This document shows, in pieces, positions 13,801 through 27,200 of a stretch of DNA of 64,000 nt; position 1 is the first letter of the stretch, and every line of letters starts with the position of its first letter. The position numbers and the translations under genes are program-made. The stretch covers positions 26,266,501 to 26,330,500 of the forward strand of contig NC_079886.1 of NCBI RefSeq assembly GCF_029227915.1, read 5' to 3'. This DNA comes from Hydractinia symbiolongicarpus. Its lineage: Eukaryota > Cnidaria > Hydrozoa > Anthoathecata > Hydractiniidae. The notes under the pieces are model-generated. The model was given only the letters and a program-made list of their open reading frames with translations, had not been told where the DNA came from and made no database searches.

Positions 13801-15003
13801 TTTTGATAAGACGCTAAATAAAAGGAGTTTAATCGCCGGCAAACGAAAACCCGCGATTTCCGGTATATCCCGGAATCGGCCCGTATAGTCGAATGTGTAC
13901 AAAGAAAGTACCCAGGGAGTAAACTCATTTCTTGAACGATTTTTTAAATTATTTTTTCACCACTAAAACGCATGAGACTTGTAGTTTTCCAAAATGATTT
14001 CGTTTTTGATGAGACGCTGAATAAAAGGAGTTTAATCGCCGGCAAACGAAAACACGCAATTTGCCGTAAATCCCGGGCCTGACCCGTATAGTCAAATGTA
14101 TACAAAGAAAGTAAACTGGGAGTAAACTCATTTCCCGAACGATTTTTTAAATTATTTTTTCACCACTAAAACGCATGAGATTTGTAGTTTTCCAAAATGA
14201 TTTCGTTTTTGATGAGACGCTGAATAAAAGGAGTTTAATCGCCGGCAAACGAAAACACGCAATTTGCCGTAAATCCCGGGCCTGACCCGTATAGTCAAAT
14301 GTATACAAAGAAAGTACCCAGGGAGTAAACTCATTTCCCGAAGGATTCTTTAAATTACTTTTTACCACTAAAACGCATGAGACTTGTAGTTTTCAAAAAT
14401 GATTTCGTTTTTGATGAGACCCTGAATAAAGGGAGTTTAATCGCCGGCAAACGAAAACCCGCGATTTGCCGTAAATCCCGGGCTTAGCCGTATAGTCGAA
14501 TGTATACAAAGAAAATACCCAGGGAGTAAACTCATTTGCCGAACGATTTTTTAAATTATTTTTTCACCACTAAGACGCATGTGACTTGTAGTTTTCAAAA
14601 TTGATTTCATTTTTTATGAGACGCTGAATAAAAGGAGTTTAATCGCCAGCGAACGAAAACCCGCGATTTCCGGTATATCCCGGAATCGGCCAGTATAGTC
14701 GAATGTGTACAAAGAAAGTACCCAGGGAGTAAACTCATTTCTTGAACGATTTTTTAAATTATTTTTTCACCACTAAAACGCATGAGACTTGTAGTTTTCC
14801 AAAATGATTTCGTTTTTGATGAGACGCTGAATAAAAGGAGTTTAGTCGCCGGCAAACGAAAACACGCAATTTGCCGTAAATCCCGGGCCTGACCCGTATA
14901 GTCAAATGTATACAAAGAAAGTACCCAGGGAGTAAACTCATTTCCCGAAGGATTCTTTAAATTACTTTTTACCACTAAAACGCATGAGACTTGTAGTTTT
15001 TAA
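10864..15003 (+). repeat. Segmental duplication of 1-4545, minus two monomers
   Basis: Starting at 10864 the sequence matches 1 onward at a constant offset of 10863 (10862 after one 1-bp indel) through two 1416-bp HOR copies to about 14112. There the offset changes to 10458 and continues to match up to about 4545. The 404-bp change equals two monomers, so copy 2 lacks two monomers present in copy 1, or copy 1 gained them. The junction is at gaaagta followed by aactggg instead of cccaggg. Confidence 0.85.
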
Positions 15004-17540
15004 AAATGATTTCGTTTTTGATGAGACCCTGAATAAAGGGAGTTTAATTGCCGGCAAACGAAAACCCGCGATTTGCCGTAAATCCCGGGCTTGGCCGTAT
15101 AGTCGAATGTATACAAAGAAAATACCCAGGGAGTAAACTCATTTGCCGAACGATTTTTTAAATTATTTTTTCACCACTAAGACGCATGTGACTTGTAGTT
15201 TTCAAAAATGATTTCATTTTTTATGAGACGCTGAATAAAAGGAGTTTAATCGCCAGCGAACGAAAACCCGCGATTTGCCGTAAATCCCGGGCTTGACCCG
15301 TATAGTCGAATGTATACAAAGAAAGTAAACTGGGAGTAAACTCATTTCCCGAACGATTTTTTAAATTATTTTTTCACCACTAAAACGCATGAGATTTGTA
15401 GTTTTCCAAAATGATTTCGTTTTTGATGAGACGCTGAATAAAAGGAGTTTAATCGCCGGCAAACGAAAACACGCAATTTGCCGTAAATCCCGGGCCTGAC
15501 CCGTATAGTCAAATGTATACAAAGAAAGTACCCAGGGAGTAAACTCATTTCCCGAAGGATTCTTTAAATTACTTTTTACCACTAAAACGCATGAGACTTG
15601 TAGTTTTCAAAAATGATTTCGTTTTTGATGAGACCCTGAATAAAGGGAGTTTAATCGCCGGCAAACGAAAACCCGCGATTTGCCGTAAATCCCGGGTTTG
15701 GCCGTATAGTCGAATGTATACAAAGAAAATACCCAGGGAGTAAACTCATTTGCCGAACGATTTTTTAAATTATTTTTTCACCACTAAGACGCATGTGACT
15801 TGTAGTTTTCAAAAATGATTTCATTTTTTATGAGACGCTGAATAAAAGGAGTTTAATCGCCAGCGAACGAAAACCCGCGATTTGCCGTAAATCCCGGGCT
15901 TGACCCGATAAGTCGAATGTATACAAAGAAAGTAAACTGGGAGTAAACTCATTTCCCGAACGATTTTTTAAATTATTTTTTCACCACTAAAACGCATGAG
16001 ACTTGTAGTTTTCAAAAATGATTTCGTTTTTGATGAGACGCTGAATAAAAGGAGTTTAATCGCCGGCAAACGAAAACCCGCAATTTGCCGTAAATCCCGG
16101 GCCTGACCCGTATAGTCAAATGTATACAAAGAAAGTAAACTGGGAGTAAACTCATTTCCCGAACGATTTTTTAAATTAATTTTTTACCACTAAAACGCAT
16201 AAGACTTGTAGTTTTCAAAAACGATTTCATTTTTGATGAGACGCAGAATAAAAGGAGTTTAATCGCCGGCAAACGAAAACCCGCGATTTCCCCTAAATCC
16301 CGGAACCGGCCCGTATAGTCAAAAGTATACAAAGAAAGTACCCAGGGAGTAAACTCATTTCCCGAAGGATTCTTTAAATTATTTTTCACCACTAGAACGC
16401 ATGAGACTCGTAGTTTTCCAAAATGATTTCGTTTTTGATGAGACGCTGAATAAAAGGAGTTTAATCGCCGGCAAACGAAAACCCGCGATTTGCCGTAAAT
16501 CCCGGGCTTGGCCGGATAGTCGAATGTATACAAAGAAAATACCCAGGGAGTAAACTCATTTCCCGAACGATTTTTTAAATTATTTCTTCACCACTAAAAC
16601 GCATGAGAATTGTAGTTTTCAAAAATGATTTCATTTTTGATGAGACGCTGAATAAAAGGAGTTTAATCGCCGGCAAACGAAAACCCGCGATTTGCCGTAA
16701 ATCCCGGGCTTGACCCGTATAGTCAAATGTATACAAAGAAAATACCCAGGGAGTAAACTCATTTCCCGAACGATTTTTTAAATTATTTCTTCACCACTAA
16801 AACTCATGAGACTTGTAGTTTTTAAAAATGATTTCATTTTTGATGAGACGCTGAATAAAAGGAGTTTAATCGCCGGCAAACGAAAACCCGCAATTTCCCG
16901 TAAATCCCGGGCTTGAACCGTATAGTCAAATGTATACAAAGAAAGTAAACTGGGAGTAAACTCATTTCCCGAACGATTTTTTAAATTAATTTTTTACCAC
17001 TAAAACGCATAAGACTTGTAGTTTTCAAAAACGATTTCATTTTTGATGAGACGCAGAATAAAAGGAGTTTAATCGCGGGCAAACGAAAACCCGCAATTTC
17101 CCGTAAATCCCGGACTCGGCCCGTATAGTCAAAAGTATACGAAGAAAGTACCCAGGCAGTAAACTCATTTCCCGAACGATTCTTTAAATTATATTTTCCT
17201 CACTAAAACGCATGAGACTTGTAGTTTTCAAAAATGATTTCATTTTTGATGAGACGCTGAATAAAAGGAGTTTAATCGCCGGCAAACGAAAACCCGCGAT
17301 TTCCTGTATATCCCGGAATCGGCCCGTATAGTCGAATGTATACAAAGAAAGTACCCAGGGAGTAAACTCATTTCTTGAACGATTTTTTAAATTATTTTTT
17401 CACCACTAAAACGCATGAGACTTGTAGTTTTCAAAAATGATTTCATTTTTGATGAGACGCTGAATAAAAGGAGTTTAATCTCCGGCAAACGAAAACCCGC
17501 GATTTCCCGTAAATCCCGGACCCGGCCCGTATAGTAAAAA
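15003..17540 (+). repeat. Satellite: third trimer unit then mixed monomers
   Basis: The 607-bp trimer continues to about 15950 (equivalent points 14147, 14754, 15361). After that, individual monomers vary without a clear HOR that I can follow by eye. No other feature was seen. Confidence 0.75.
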
Positions 17541-20500
17541 GTATACAAAGAACGTACGCAGGGAGTAAACTCATTTCCCGAACGAATCTTTAAATTATAT
17601 TTTCACCACTAAAACGCATGAGACTTGTACTTTTCAAAAATGATTTCATTTTTGATGAGACGCTGAATAAAAGAAGTTTAATCGCCAGCAAACGAAAACT
17701 CGCGATTTCCCGTAAATCCCGGGCTTGGCCCGTAAAGTCGAATGTATGCAAAAAAAGTACCCAGGGGGTAAACTCATTTCCCGAACGATTTTTTAAATTA
17801 TTTTTTCACCACTAAGACGCATGGGACTTGTAGTTTTCAAAAATGATTTCATTTTTTATGAGACGCTGAATAAAAGGAGTTTAATCGCCGGCAAACGAAA
17901 ACCCGCGATTTCCCGTAAATCCCGGACTCGGCCCGTATAGTCAAAAGTACACAAAGAAAGTACCCAGGGAGTAAACTTATTACTCGAACGATTTTTTAAA
18001 TTATTTCTTCACCACTAAAACGCATGAAACTTGTAGTTTTTAAAAATGATTTCATTTTTGATGAGACGCTGAATAAAAGTAGTTTAATCGCCAGCAAACG
18101 AAAACCCGCGAGTTGCCGTAAATCCCGGGCTTGACTCGTCTAGTCGAATGTATACAAAGAAAGTAAACTGGGAGTAAACTCATTTCCCGAACGATTTTTT
18201 AAATTATTTTTTCACCACTAAAACGCATGAGACTTGTAGTTTTCAAAAATGATTTCGTTTTTGATGAGACGCTGAATAAAAGGAGTTTAATCGCCGGCAA
18301 ACGAAAACACGCAATTTGCCGTAAATCCCGGGCCTGACCCGTATAGTCAAAAGTACACAAAGAAAGTACCCAGGGAGTAAACTCATTTCCCGAACGATTC
18401 TTTAAATTGTTTTTTCACCACTAAAACGCATGAGACTTGTAGTTTTCAAAATTGATTTCATTTTTGATGAGACGCTGAATAAAAGGAGTTTAATCGCCGG
18501 CAAACGAAAACCCGGGATTTCCTGTATATCCCGGAATCGGCCCGTATAGTCGAATGTATACAAAGAAAGTACCCAGGGAGTAAACTCATTTCTTGAACGA
18601 TTTTTTAAATTATTTTTTCACCACTAAAACGCATGAGACTTTAAGTTCTCAAAAATGATTTCATTTTTGATGAGACGCTGAATAAAAGGAGTTTAATCTC
18701 CGGCAAACGAAAACCCGCGATTTCCCGTAAATCCCGGACCCGGCCCGTATAGTCAAAAGTACACAAAGAACGTACGCAGGGAGTAAACTGATTTCCCGAA
18801 CGAATCTTTAAATTATATTTTCACCACTAAAACGCATGAGACATGTACTTTTCAAAAATGATTTCATTTTTGATGAGACGCTGAATAAAAGAAGTTTAAT
18901 CGCCGGCAAACGAAAACCCGCGATTTCCCGTAAATCCCGGGCTTGGCCCGTAAAGTCGAATGTATACAAAGAAAGTACCCACGGAGTAAACTCATTTCCC
19001 GAACGATTTTTTAAATTATTTTTTCACCACTAAAACGCATGAGACATGTACTTTTCAAAAATGATTACATTTTTGATGAGACGCTGAATAAAAGAAGTTT
19101 AATCGCCGGCAAACGAAAACCCGCGATTTGCCGTAAATCCCGGGCTTGACCCGTATAGTCGAATGTATACAAAGAAAGTAAACTGGGAGTAAATTCATTT
19201 CCCGAACGATTTTTTAAATTATTTTTTCAGCACTAAAACGCATGAGACATGTACTTTTCAAAAATGATTTCATTTTTGATGAGACGCTGAATAAAAGAAG
19301 TTTAATCGCCGGCAAACGAAAACCCGCGATTTCCCGTAAATCCCGGGCTTGGCCCGTAAAGTCGAATGTATACAAAGAAAGTACCCACGGAGTAAACTCA
19401 TTTCCCGAACGATTTTTTAAATTATTTTTTCACCACTAAAACGCATGAGACATGTACTTTTCAAAAATGATTTCATTTTTGATGAGACGCTGAATAAAAG
19501 AAGTTTAATCGCCGGCAAACGAAAACCCGCGATTTGCCGTAAATCCCGGGCTTGACCCGTATAGTCGAATGTATACAAAGAAAGTAAACTGGGAGTAAAT
19601 TTATTTCCCGAACGATTTTTTAAATTATTTTTTCAGCACTAAAACGCATGAGACTTTAAGTTCTCAAAAATGATTTCATTTTTGATGAGACGCTGAATAA
19701 AAGGAGTTTAATCTCCGGCAAACGAAAACCCGCGATTTCCCGTAAATCCCGGACCCGGCCCGTATAGTCAAAAGTACACAAAGAACGTACGCAGGGAGTA
19801 AACTGTTTTCCCGAACGAATCTTTAAATTATATTTTCACCACTAAAACGCATGAGACATGTACTTTTCAAAAATGATTTCATTTTTGATGAGACGCTGAA
19901 TAAAAGAAGTTTAATCGCCGGCAAACGAAAACCCGCGATTTCCCGTAAATCCCGGGCTTGGCCCGTAAAGTCGAATGTATACAAAGAAAGTACCCACGGA
20001 GTAAACTCATTTCCCGAACGATTTTTTAAATTATTTTTTCACCACTAAAACGCATGAGACATGTACTTTTCAAAAATGATTTCATTTTTGATGAGACGCT
20101 GAATAAAAGAAGTTTAATCGCCGGCAAACGAAAACCCGCGATTTGCCGTAAATCCCGGGCTTGACCCGTATAGTCGAATGTATACAAAGAAAGTAAACTG
20201 GGAGTAAATTCATTTCCCGAACGATTTTTTAAATTATTTTTTCAGCACTAAAACGCATGAGACTTGTAGTTTTCAAAAATGATTTCGTGTTTGATGAGAC
20301 GCTGAATAAAAGGAGTTTAATCGCGGGCAAACGAAAACCCGCAATTTGCCGTAAATCCCGGGCCTGACCCGTATAGTCAAATGTATACAAAGAAAGTACC
20401 CAGGGAGTAAACTCATTTCCCGAACGATTCTTTAAATTATTTTTTCACCACTAAAACGCATGAGACTTGTAGTTTTCAAAAATGATTTCATTTTTGATGA

Positions 20501-20640
20501 GACGCTGAATAAAAGGAGTTTAATCGCCGGCAAACGAAAACCCGCGATTTCCTGTATATCCCGGAATCGGCCCGTATAGTCGAATGTATACAAAGAATGT
20601 ACCCAGGGAGTAAACTCATTTCATGAACGATTTTTTAAAT
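17540..20640 (+). repeat. 5-mer higher-order repeat, 1015-bp period
   Basis: Diagnostic variants acacaaagaacgtacgcagg at 18761 and 19776 are 1015 bp apart, five monomers. Within this block a dimer marked by gagacatgtacttttc and cccacggagtaaac also repeats at 406 and 609 bp (18836, 19242, 19851). The array here therefore has dimers nested in a 5-mer. Confidence 0.8.
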
Positions 20641-23600
20641 TATTTTTTCACCACTAAAACGCATGAGACTTGTACTTTTCAAAAATGATTTCATTTTTGA
20701 TGAGGCGCTGAATAAAAGGAGTTTAATCTCCGGCAAACGAAAACCCGCGATTTCCCGTAAATCCCGGACCCGGTCCGTATAGTCAAAAGTATACATAGAA
20801 CGTACGCAGGGAGTAAACTCATTTCCCGAACGAATCTTTAAATTATATTTTCACAACTAAAACGCATGAGACTTGCACTTTTCAAAAATGATTTCATTTT
20901 TGATGAGACGCTGAATAAGAGAAGTTTAATCGCCGGCAAACGAAAATCCGCGATTTCCCGTAATTCCCGGGCTTGGCCTGTATAGTCGAATGTATACAAA
21001 GAAAGTACCCAGGGAGTAAACTCAATTCCCGAACGATTTTTTAAATTATTTTTTCACCACTAAGACGCATGGGACTTGTAGTTTTCAAAAATGATTTCAT
21101 TTTTTATGAGACGCTGAATAAAAGGAGTTTAATCGCCGGCAAAAAAAAACCCGCGATTTGCCGTAAATCCCGGACTCGGCCCGTATAGTCAAAAGTATTC
21201 AACGAAAGTACCCAGGGAGTAAACTCATTTCCCGAACGATTTTTTAAATTATTTTTTCACCACTAAAACGCATGAGACTTGTAGTTTTCAAAAATGATTT
21301 CGTTTTTGATGAGACGCTGAATAAAAGGAGTTTAATCGCCGGCAAACGAAAACCCGCAATTTGCCGTAAATCCCGGGCCTGACCCGTATAGTCAAATGTA
21401 TACAAAGAAAGTAAACTGGGAGTAAACTCATTTCCCGAACGATTTTTTAAATTAATTTTTTACCACTAAAACGCATAAGACTTGTAGTTTTCAAAAACGA
21501 TTTCATTTTTGATGAGACGCAGAATAAAAGGAGTTTAATCGCCGGCAAACGAAAATCCGCAATTTCCCGTAAATCCCGGACTCAGCCCGTATAGTCAAAA
21601 GTATACAAAGAAAGTACCCAGGGAGTAAACTCATTTCCCGAACGATTCTTTAAATTATTTTTTCACCACTAAAACGCATGAGACTTGTAGTTTTCAAAAA
21701 TGATTTCATTTTTGATGAGACGCTGAATAAAAGAAGTTTAATCGCCGGCAAACGAAAACCCGCGATTTCCCGTAATTCCCGGGCTTGGCCCGTATAGTCG
21801 AATGTATACAAAGAATGTACCAAGGGAGTAAACTCAATTCCCGAACGATTTTTTAAATTATTTTTTCACCACTAAAACGCATGGGACTTGTAGTTTTCAA
21901 AAATGATTTAATTTTTTATGAGACGCTGAATAAAAGGAGTTTAATCGCCGGCAAACGAAAACCCGCGATTTCCCGTAAATCCCGGACTCGGCCCGTATAG
22001 TCAAAAGTATTCAACGAAAGTACCCAGGGAGTAAACTCATTACCCGAACGATTTTTTAAATTATTTCTTCACCACTAAAACGCATGAGACTTGTAGTTTT
22101 CAAAAATGATTTCGTTTTTGATGAGACGCTGAATAAAAGGAGTTTAATCGCCGGCAAACGAAAACCCGCAATTTGCCGTAAATCCTGGGCCTGACCCGTA
22201 TAGTCAAATGTATACAAAGAAAGTAAAGTGGGAGTAAACTCATTTCCCGAACGATTTTTTAAATTATTTTTTCACCACTAAAACGCATGAGACTTGTAGT
22301 TTTCAAAAATGATTTCGTTTTTGATGAGACGCTGAATAAAAGGAGTTTAATCGCCGGCAAACGAAAACCTGCAATTTGCCGTAAATCCTGGGCCTGACCC
22401 GTATAGTCAAATGTATACAAAGAAAGTAAACTGGGAGTAAACTCATTTTCCGAACGATTTTTTAAATTAATTTTTTACCACTAAAACGCATAAGACTTGT
22501 AGTTTTCAAAAACGATTTCATTTTTGATGAGACGCAGAATAAAAGGAGTTTAATCGCCGGCAAACGAAAACCCGCGATTTCCTGTATATCCCGGAATCGG
22601 CCCGTATAGTCGAATGTATGCAAAGAATGTACCCAGGGAGTAAACTCATTTCTTGAACGATTTTTTAAATTATTTTTTCACCACTAAAACGCATGAGACT
22701 TGTAGTTTTCAAAAATGATTTCATTTTTGATGAGGCGCTGAATAAAAAGAGTTTAATCGCCGGCAAACGAAAACCCGCGATTTCCTGTATATCCCGGAAT
22801 CGGCCCGTATAGTCGAATGTATACAAAGAATGTACCCAGGGAGTAAACTCATTTCATGAACGATTTTTTAAACTATTTTTTCACCACTAAAACGCATGAG
22901 ACTTGTAGTTTTCAAAAATGATTTCGTTTTTGATGAGACGCTGAATAAAAGGAGTTTAATCGCCGGCAAACGAAAACCCGCAATTTGCCGTAAATCCTGG
23001 GCCTGACCCGTATAGTCAAATGTATACAAAGAAAGTAAAGTGGGAGTAAACTCATTTCCCGAACGATTTTTTAAATTATTTTTTCACCACTAAAACGCAT
23101 GAGACTTGTAGTTTTCAAAAATGATTTCGTTTTTGATGAGACGCTGAATAAAAGGAGTTTAATCGCCGGCAAACGAAAACCTGCAATTTGCCGTAAATCC
23201 TGGGCCTGACCCGTATAGTCAAATGTATACAAAGAAAGTAAACTGGGAGTAAACTCATTTTCCGAACGATTTTTTAAATTAATTTTTTACCACTAAAACG
23301 CATAAGACTTGTAGTTTTCAAAAACGATTTCATTTTTGATGAGACGCAGAATAAAAGGAGTTTAATCGCCGGCAAACGAAAACCCGCGATTTTCTGTATA
23401 TCCCGGAATCGGCCCGTATAGTCGAATGTATGCAAAGAATGTACCCAGGGAGTAAACTCATTTCTTGAACGATTTTTTAAATTATTTTTTCACCACTAAA
23501 ACGCATGAGACTTGTAGTTTTCAAAAATGATTTCATTTTTGATGAGGCGCTGAATAAAAGGAGTTTAATCTCCGGCAAACGAAAACCCGCGATTTCCCGT

Positions 23601-24200
23601 AAATCCCGGACCCGGTCCGTATAGTCAAAAGTATACATAGAACGTACGCAGGGAGTAAACTCATTTCCCGAACGAATCTTTAAATTATATTTTCACAACT
23701 AAAACGCATGAGACTTGCACTTTTCAAAAATGATTTCATTTTTGATGAGACGCTGAATAAGAGAAGTTTAATCGCCGGCAAACGAAAATCCGCGATTTCC
23801 CGTAATTCCCGGGCTTGGCCCGTATAGTCGAATGTATACAAAGAAAGTACCCAGGGAGTAAACTCAATTCCCGAACGATTTTTTAAATTATTTTTTCACC
23901 ACTAAGACGCATGGGACTTGTAGTTTTCAAAAATGATTTCATTTTTTATGAGACGCTGAATAAAAGGAGTTTAATCGCCGGCAAACGAAAACCCGCGATT
24001 TGCCGTAAATCCCGGACTCGGCCCGTATAGTCAAAAGTATTCAACGAAAGTACCCAGGGAGTAAACTCATTTCCCGAACGATTTTTTAAATTATTTTTTC
24101 ACCACTAAAACGCATGAGACTTGTAGTTTTCAAAAATGATTTCGTTTTTGATGAGACGCTGAATAAAAGGAGTTTAATCGCCGGCAAACGAAAACCCGCA

Positions 24201-24216
24201 ATTTGCCGACGCATAA
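24201..24216 (+). other. 104-bp deletion junction within a monomer
   Basis: gcaatttgccg is followed directly by acgcataagac. In intact units about 104 bp (end of one monomer and start of the next) lie between these. The junction shows no more than a 1-2 bp overlap. The marker spacing 2738 instead of 2842 confirms the size. Confidence 0.85.
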
Positions 24217-27200
24217 GACTTGTAGTTTTCAAAAACGATTTCATTTTTGATGAGACGCAGAATAAAAGGAGTTTAATCGCCGGCAAACGAAAACCCGCAA
24301 TTTCCCGTAAATCCCGGACTCAGCCCGTATAGTCAAAAGTATACAAAGAAAGTACCCAGGGAGTAAACTCATTTCCCGAACGATTCTTTAAATTATTTTT
24401 TCACTACTAAAACGCATGAGACTTGTAGTTTTCAAAAATGATTTCATTTTTGATGAGACGCTGAATAAAAGAAGTTTAATCGCCGGCAAACGAAAACCCG
24501 CGATTTCCCGTAATTCCCGGGCTTGGCCCGTATAGTCGAATGTATACAAAGAAAGTACCCAGGGAGTAAACTCAATTCCCGAACGATTTTTTAAATTATT
24601 TTTTCACCACTAAAACGCATGGGACTTGTAGTTTTCAAAAATGATTTCGTTTTTGATGAGACGCTGAATAAAAGGAGTTTAATCGCCGGCAAACGAAAAC
24701 CCGCAATTTGCCGTAAATCCCGGGCCTGACCCGTATAGTCAAATGTATACAAAGAAAGTAAACTGGGAGTAAACTCATTTCCCGAACGATTTTTTAAATT
24801 AATTTTTTACCACTAAAACGCATAAGACTTGTAGTTTTCAAAAACGATTTCATTTTTGATGAGACGCAGAATAAAAGGAGTTTAATCGCCGGCAAACGAA
24901 AATCCGCAATTTCCCGTAAATCCCGGACTCAGCCCGTATAGTCAAAAGTATACAAAGAAAGTACCCAGGGAGTAAACTCATTTCCCGAACGATTCTTTAA
25001 ATTATTTTTTCACCACTAAAACGCATGAGACTTGTAGTTTTCAAAAATGATTTCATTTTTGATGAGACGCTGAATAAAAGAAGTTTAATCGCCGGCAAAC
25101 GAAAACCCGCGATTTCCCGTAATTCCCGGGCTTGGCCCGTATAGTCGAATGTATACAAAGAATGTACCAAGGGAGTAAACTCAATTCCCGAACGATTTTT
25201 TAAATTATTTTTTCACCACTAAAACGCATGGGACTTGTAGTTTTCAAAAATGATATAATTTTTTATGAGACGCTGAATAAAAGGAGTTTAATCGCCGGCA
25301 AACGAAAACCCGCGATTTCCCGTAAATCCCGGACTCGGCCCGTATAGTCAAAAGTATTCAACGAAAGTACCCAGGGAGTAAACTCATTACCCGAACGATT
25401 TTTTAAATTATTTCTTCACCACTAAAACGCATGAGACTTGTAGTTTTCAAAAATGATTTCGTTTTTGATGAGACGCTGAATAAAAGGAGTTTAATCGCCG
25501 GCAAACGAAAACCCGCAATTTGCCGTAAATCCTGGGCCTGACCCGTATAGTCAAATGTATACAAAGAAAGTAAAGTGGGAGTAAACTCATTTCCCGAACG
25601 ATTTTTTAAATTATTTTTTCACCACTAAAACGCATGAGACTTGTAGTTTTCAAAAATGATTTCGTTTTTGATGAGACGCTGAATAAAAGGAGTTTAATCG
25701 CCGGCAAACGAAAACCTGCATTTTGCCGTAAATCCTGGGCCTGACCCGTATAGTCAAATGTATACAAAGAAAGTAAACTGGGAGTAAACTCATTTTCCGA
25801 ACGATTTTTTAAATTAATTTTTTACCACTAAAACGCATAAGACTTGTAGTTTTCAAAAACGATTTCATTTTTGATGAGACGCAGAATAAAAGGAGTTTAA
25901 TCGCCGGCAAACGAAAACCCGCGATTTCCTGTATATCCCGGAATCGGCCCGTATAGTCGAATGTATGCAAAGAATGTACCCAGGGAGTAAACTCATTTCT
26001 TGAACGATTTTTTAAATTATTTTTTCACCACTAAAACGCATGAGACTTGTAGTTTTCAAAAATGATTTCATTTTTGATGAGGCGCTGAATAAAAGGAGTT
26101 TAATCGCCGGCAAACGAAAACCCGCGATTTCCTGTATATCCCGGAATCGGCCCGTATAGTCGAATGTATACAAAGAATGTACCCAGGGAGTAAACTCATT
26201 TCATGAACGATTTTTTAAATTATTTTTTCACCACTAAAACGCATGAGACTTGTAGTTTTCAAAAATGATTTCATTTTTGATGAGGCGCTGAATAAAAGGA
26301 GTTTAATCTCCGGCAAACGAAAACCCGCGATTTCCCGTAAATCCCGGACCCGGTCCGTATAGTCAAAAGTATACATAGAACGTACGCAGGGAGTAAACTC
26401 ATTTCCCGAACGAATCTTTAAATTATATTTTCACAACTAAAACGCATGAGACTTGCACTTTTCAAAAATGATTTCATTTTTGATGAGACGCTGAATAAGA
26501 GAAGTTTAATCGCCGGCAAACGAAAATCCGCGATTTCCCGTAATTCCCGGGCTTGGCCCGTATAGTCGAATGTATACAAAGAAAGTACCCAGGGAGTAAA
26601 CTCAATTCCCGAACGATTTTTTAAATTATTTTTTCACCACTAAGACGCATGGGACTTGTAGTTTTCAAAAACGATTTCATTTTTGATGAGACGCAGAATA
26701 AAAGGAGTTTAATCGCCGGCCAACGAAAACCCGCGATTTGCCGTAAATCCCGGACTCAGCCCGTATAGTCAAAAGTATACAAAGAAAGTACCCAGGGAGT
26801 AAACTCATTTCCCGAACGATTCTTTAAATTATTTTTTCACCACTAAAACGCATGAGACTTGTAGTTTTCAAAAATGATTTCATTTTTGATGAGACGCTGA
26901 ATAAAAGAAGTTTAATCGCCGGCAAACGAAAACCCGCGATTTCCCGTAATTCCCGGGCTTGGCCCGTATAGTCGAATGTATACAAAGAATGTACCAAGGG
27001 AGTAAACTCAATTCCCGAACGATTTTTTAAATTATTTTTTCACCACTAAAACGCATGGGACTTGTAGTTTTCAAAAATGATTTAATTTTTTATGAGACGC
27101 TGAATAAAACGAGTTTAATCGCCGGCAAACGAAAACCCGCGATTTCCCGTAAATCCCGGACTCGGCCCGTATAGTCAAAAGTATTCAACGAAAGTACCCA

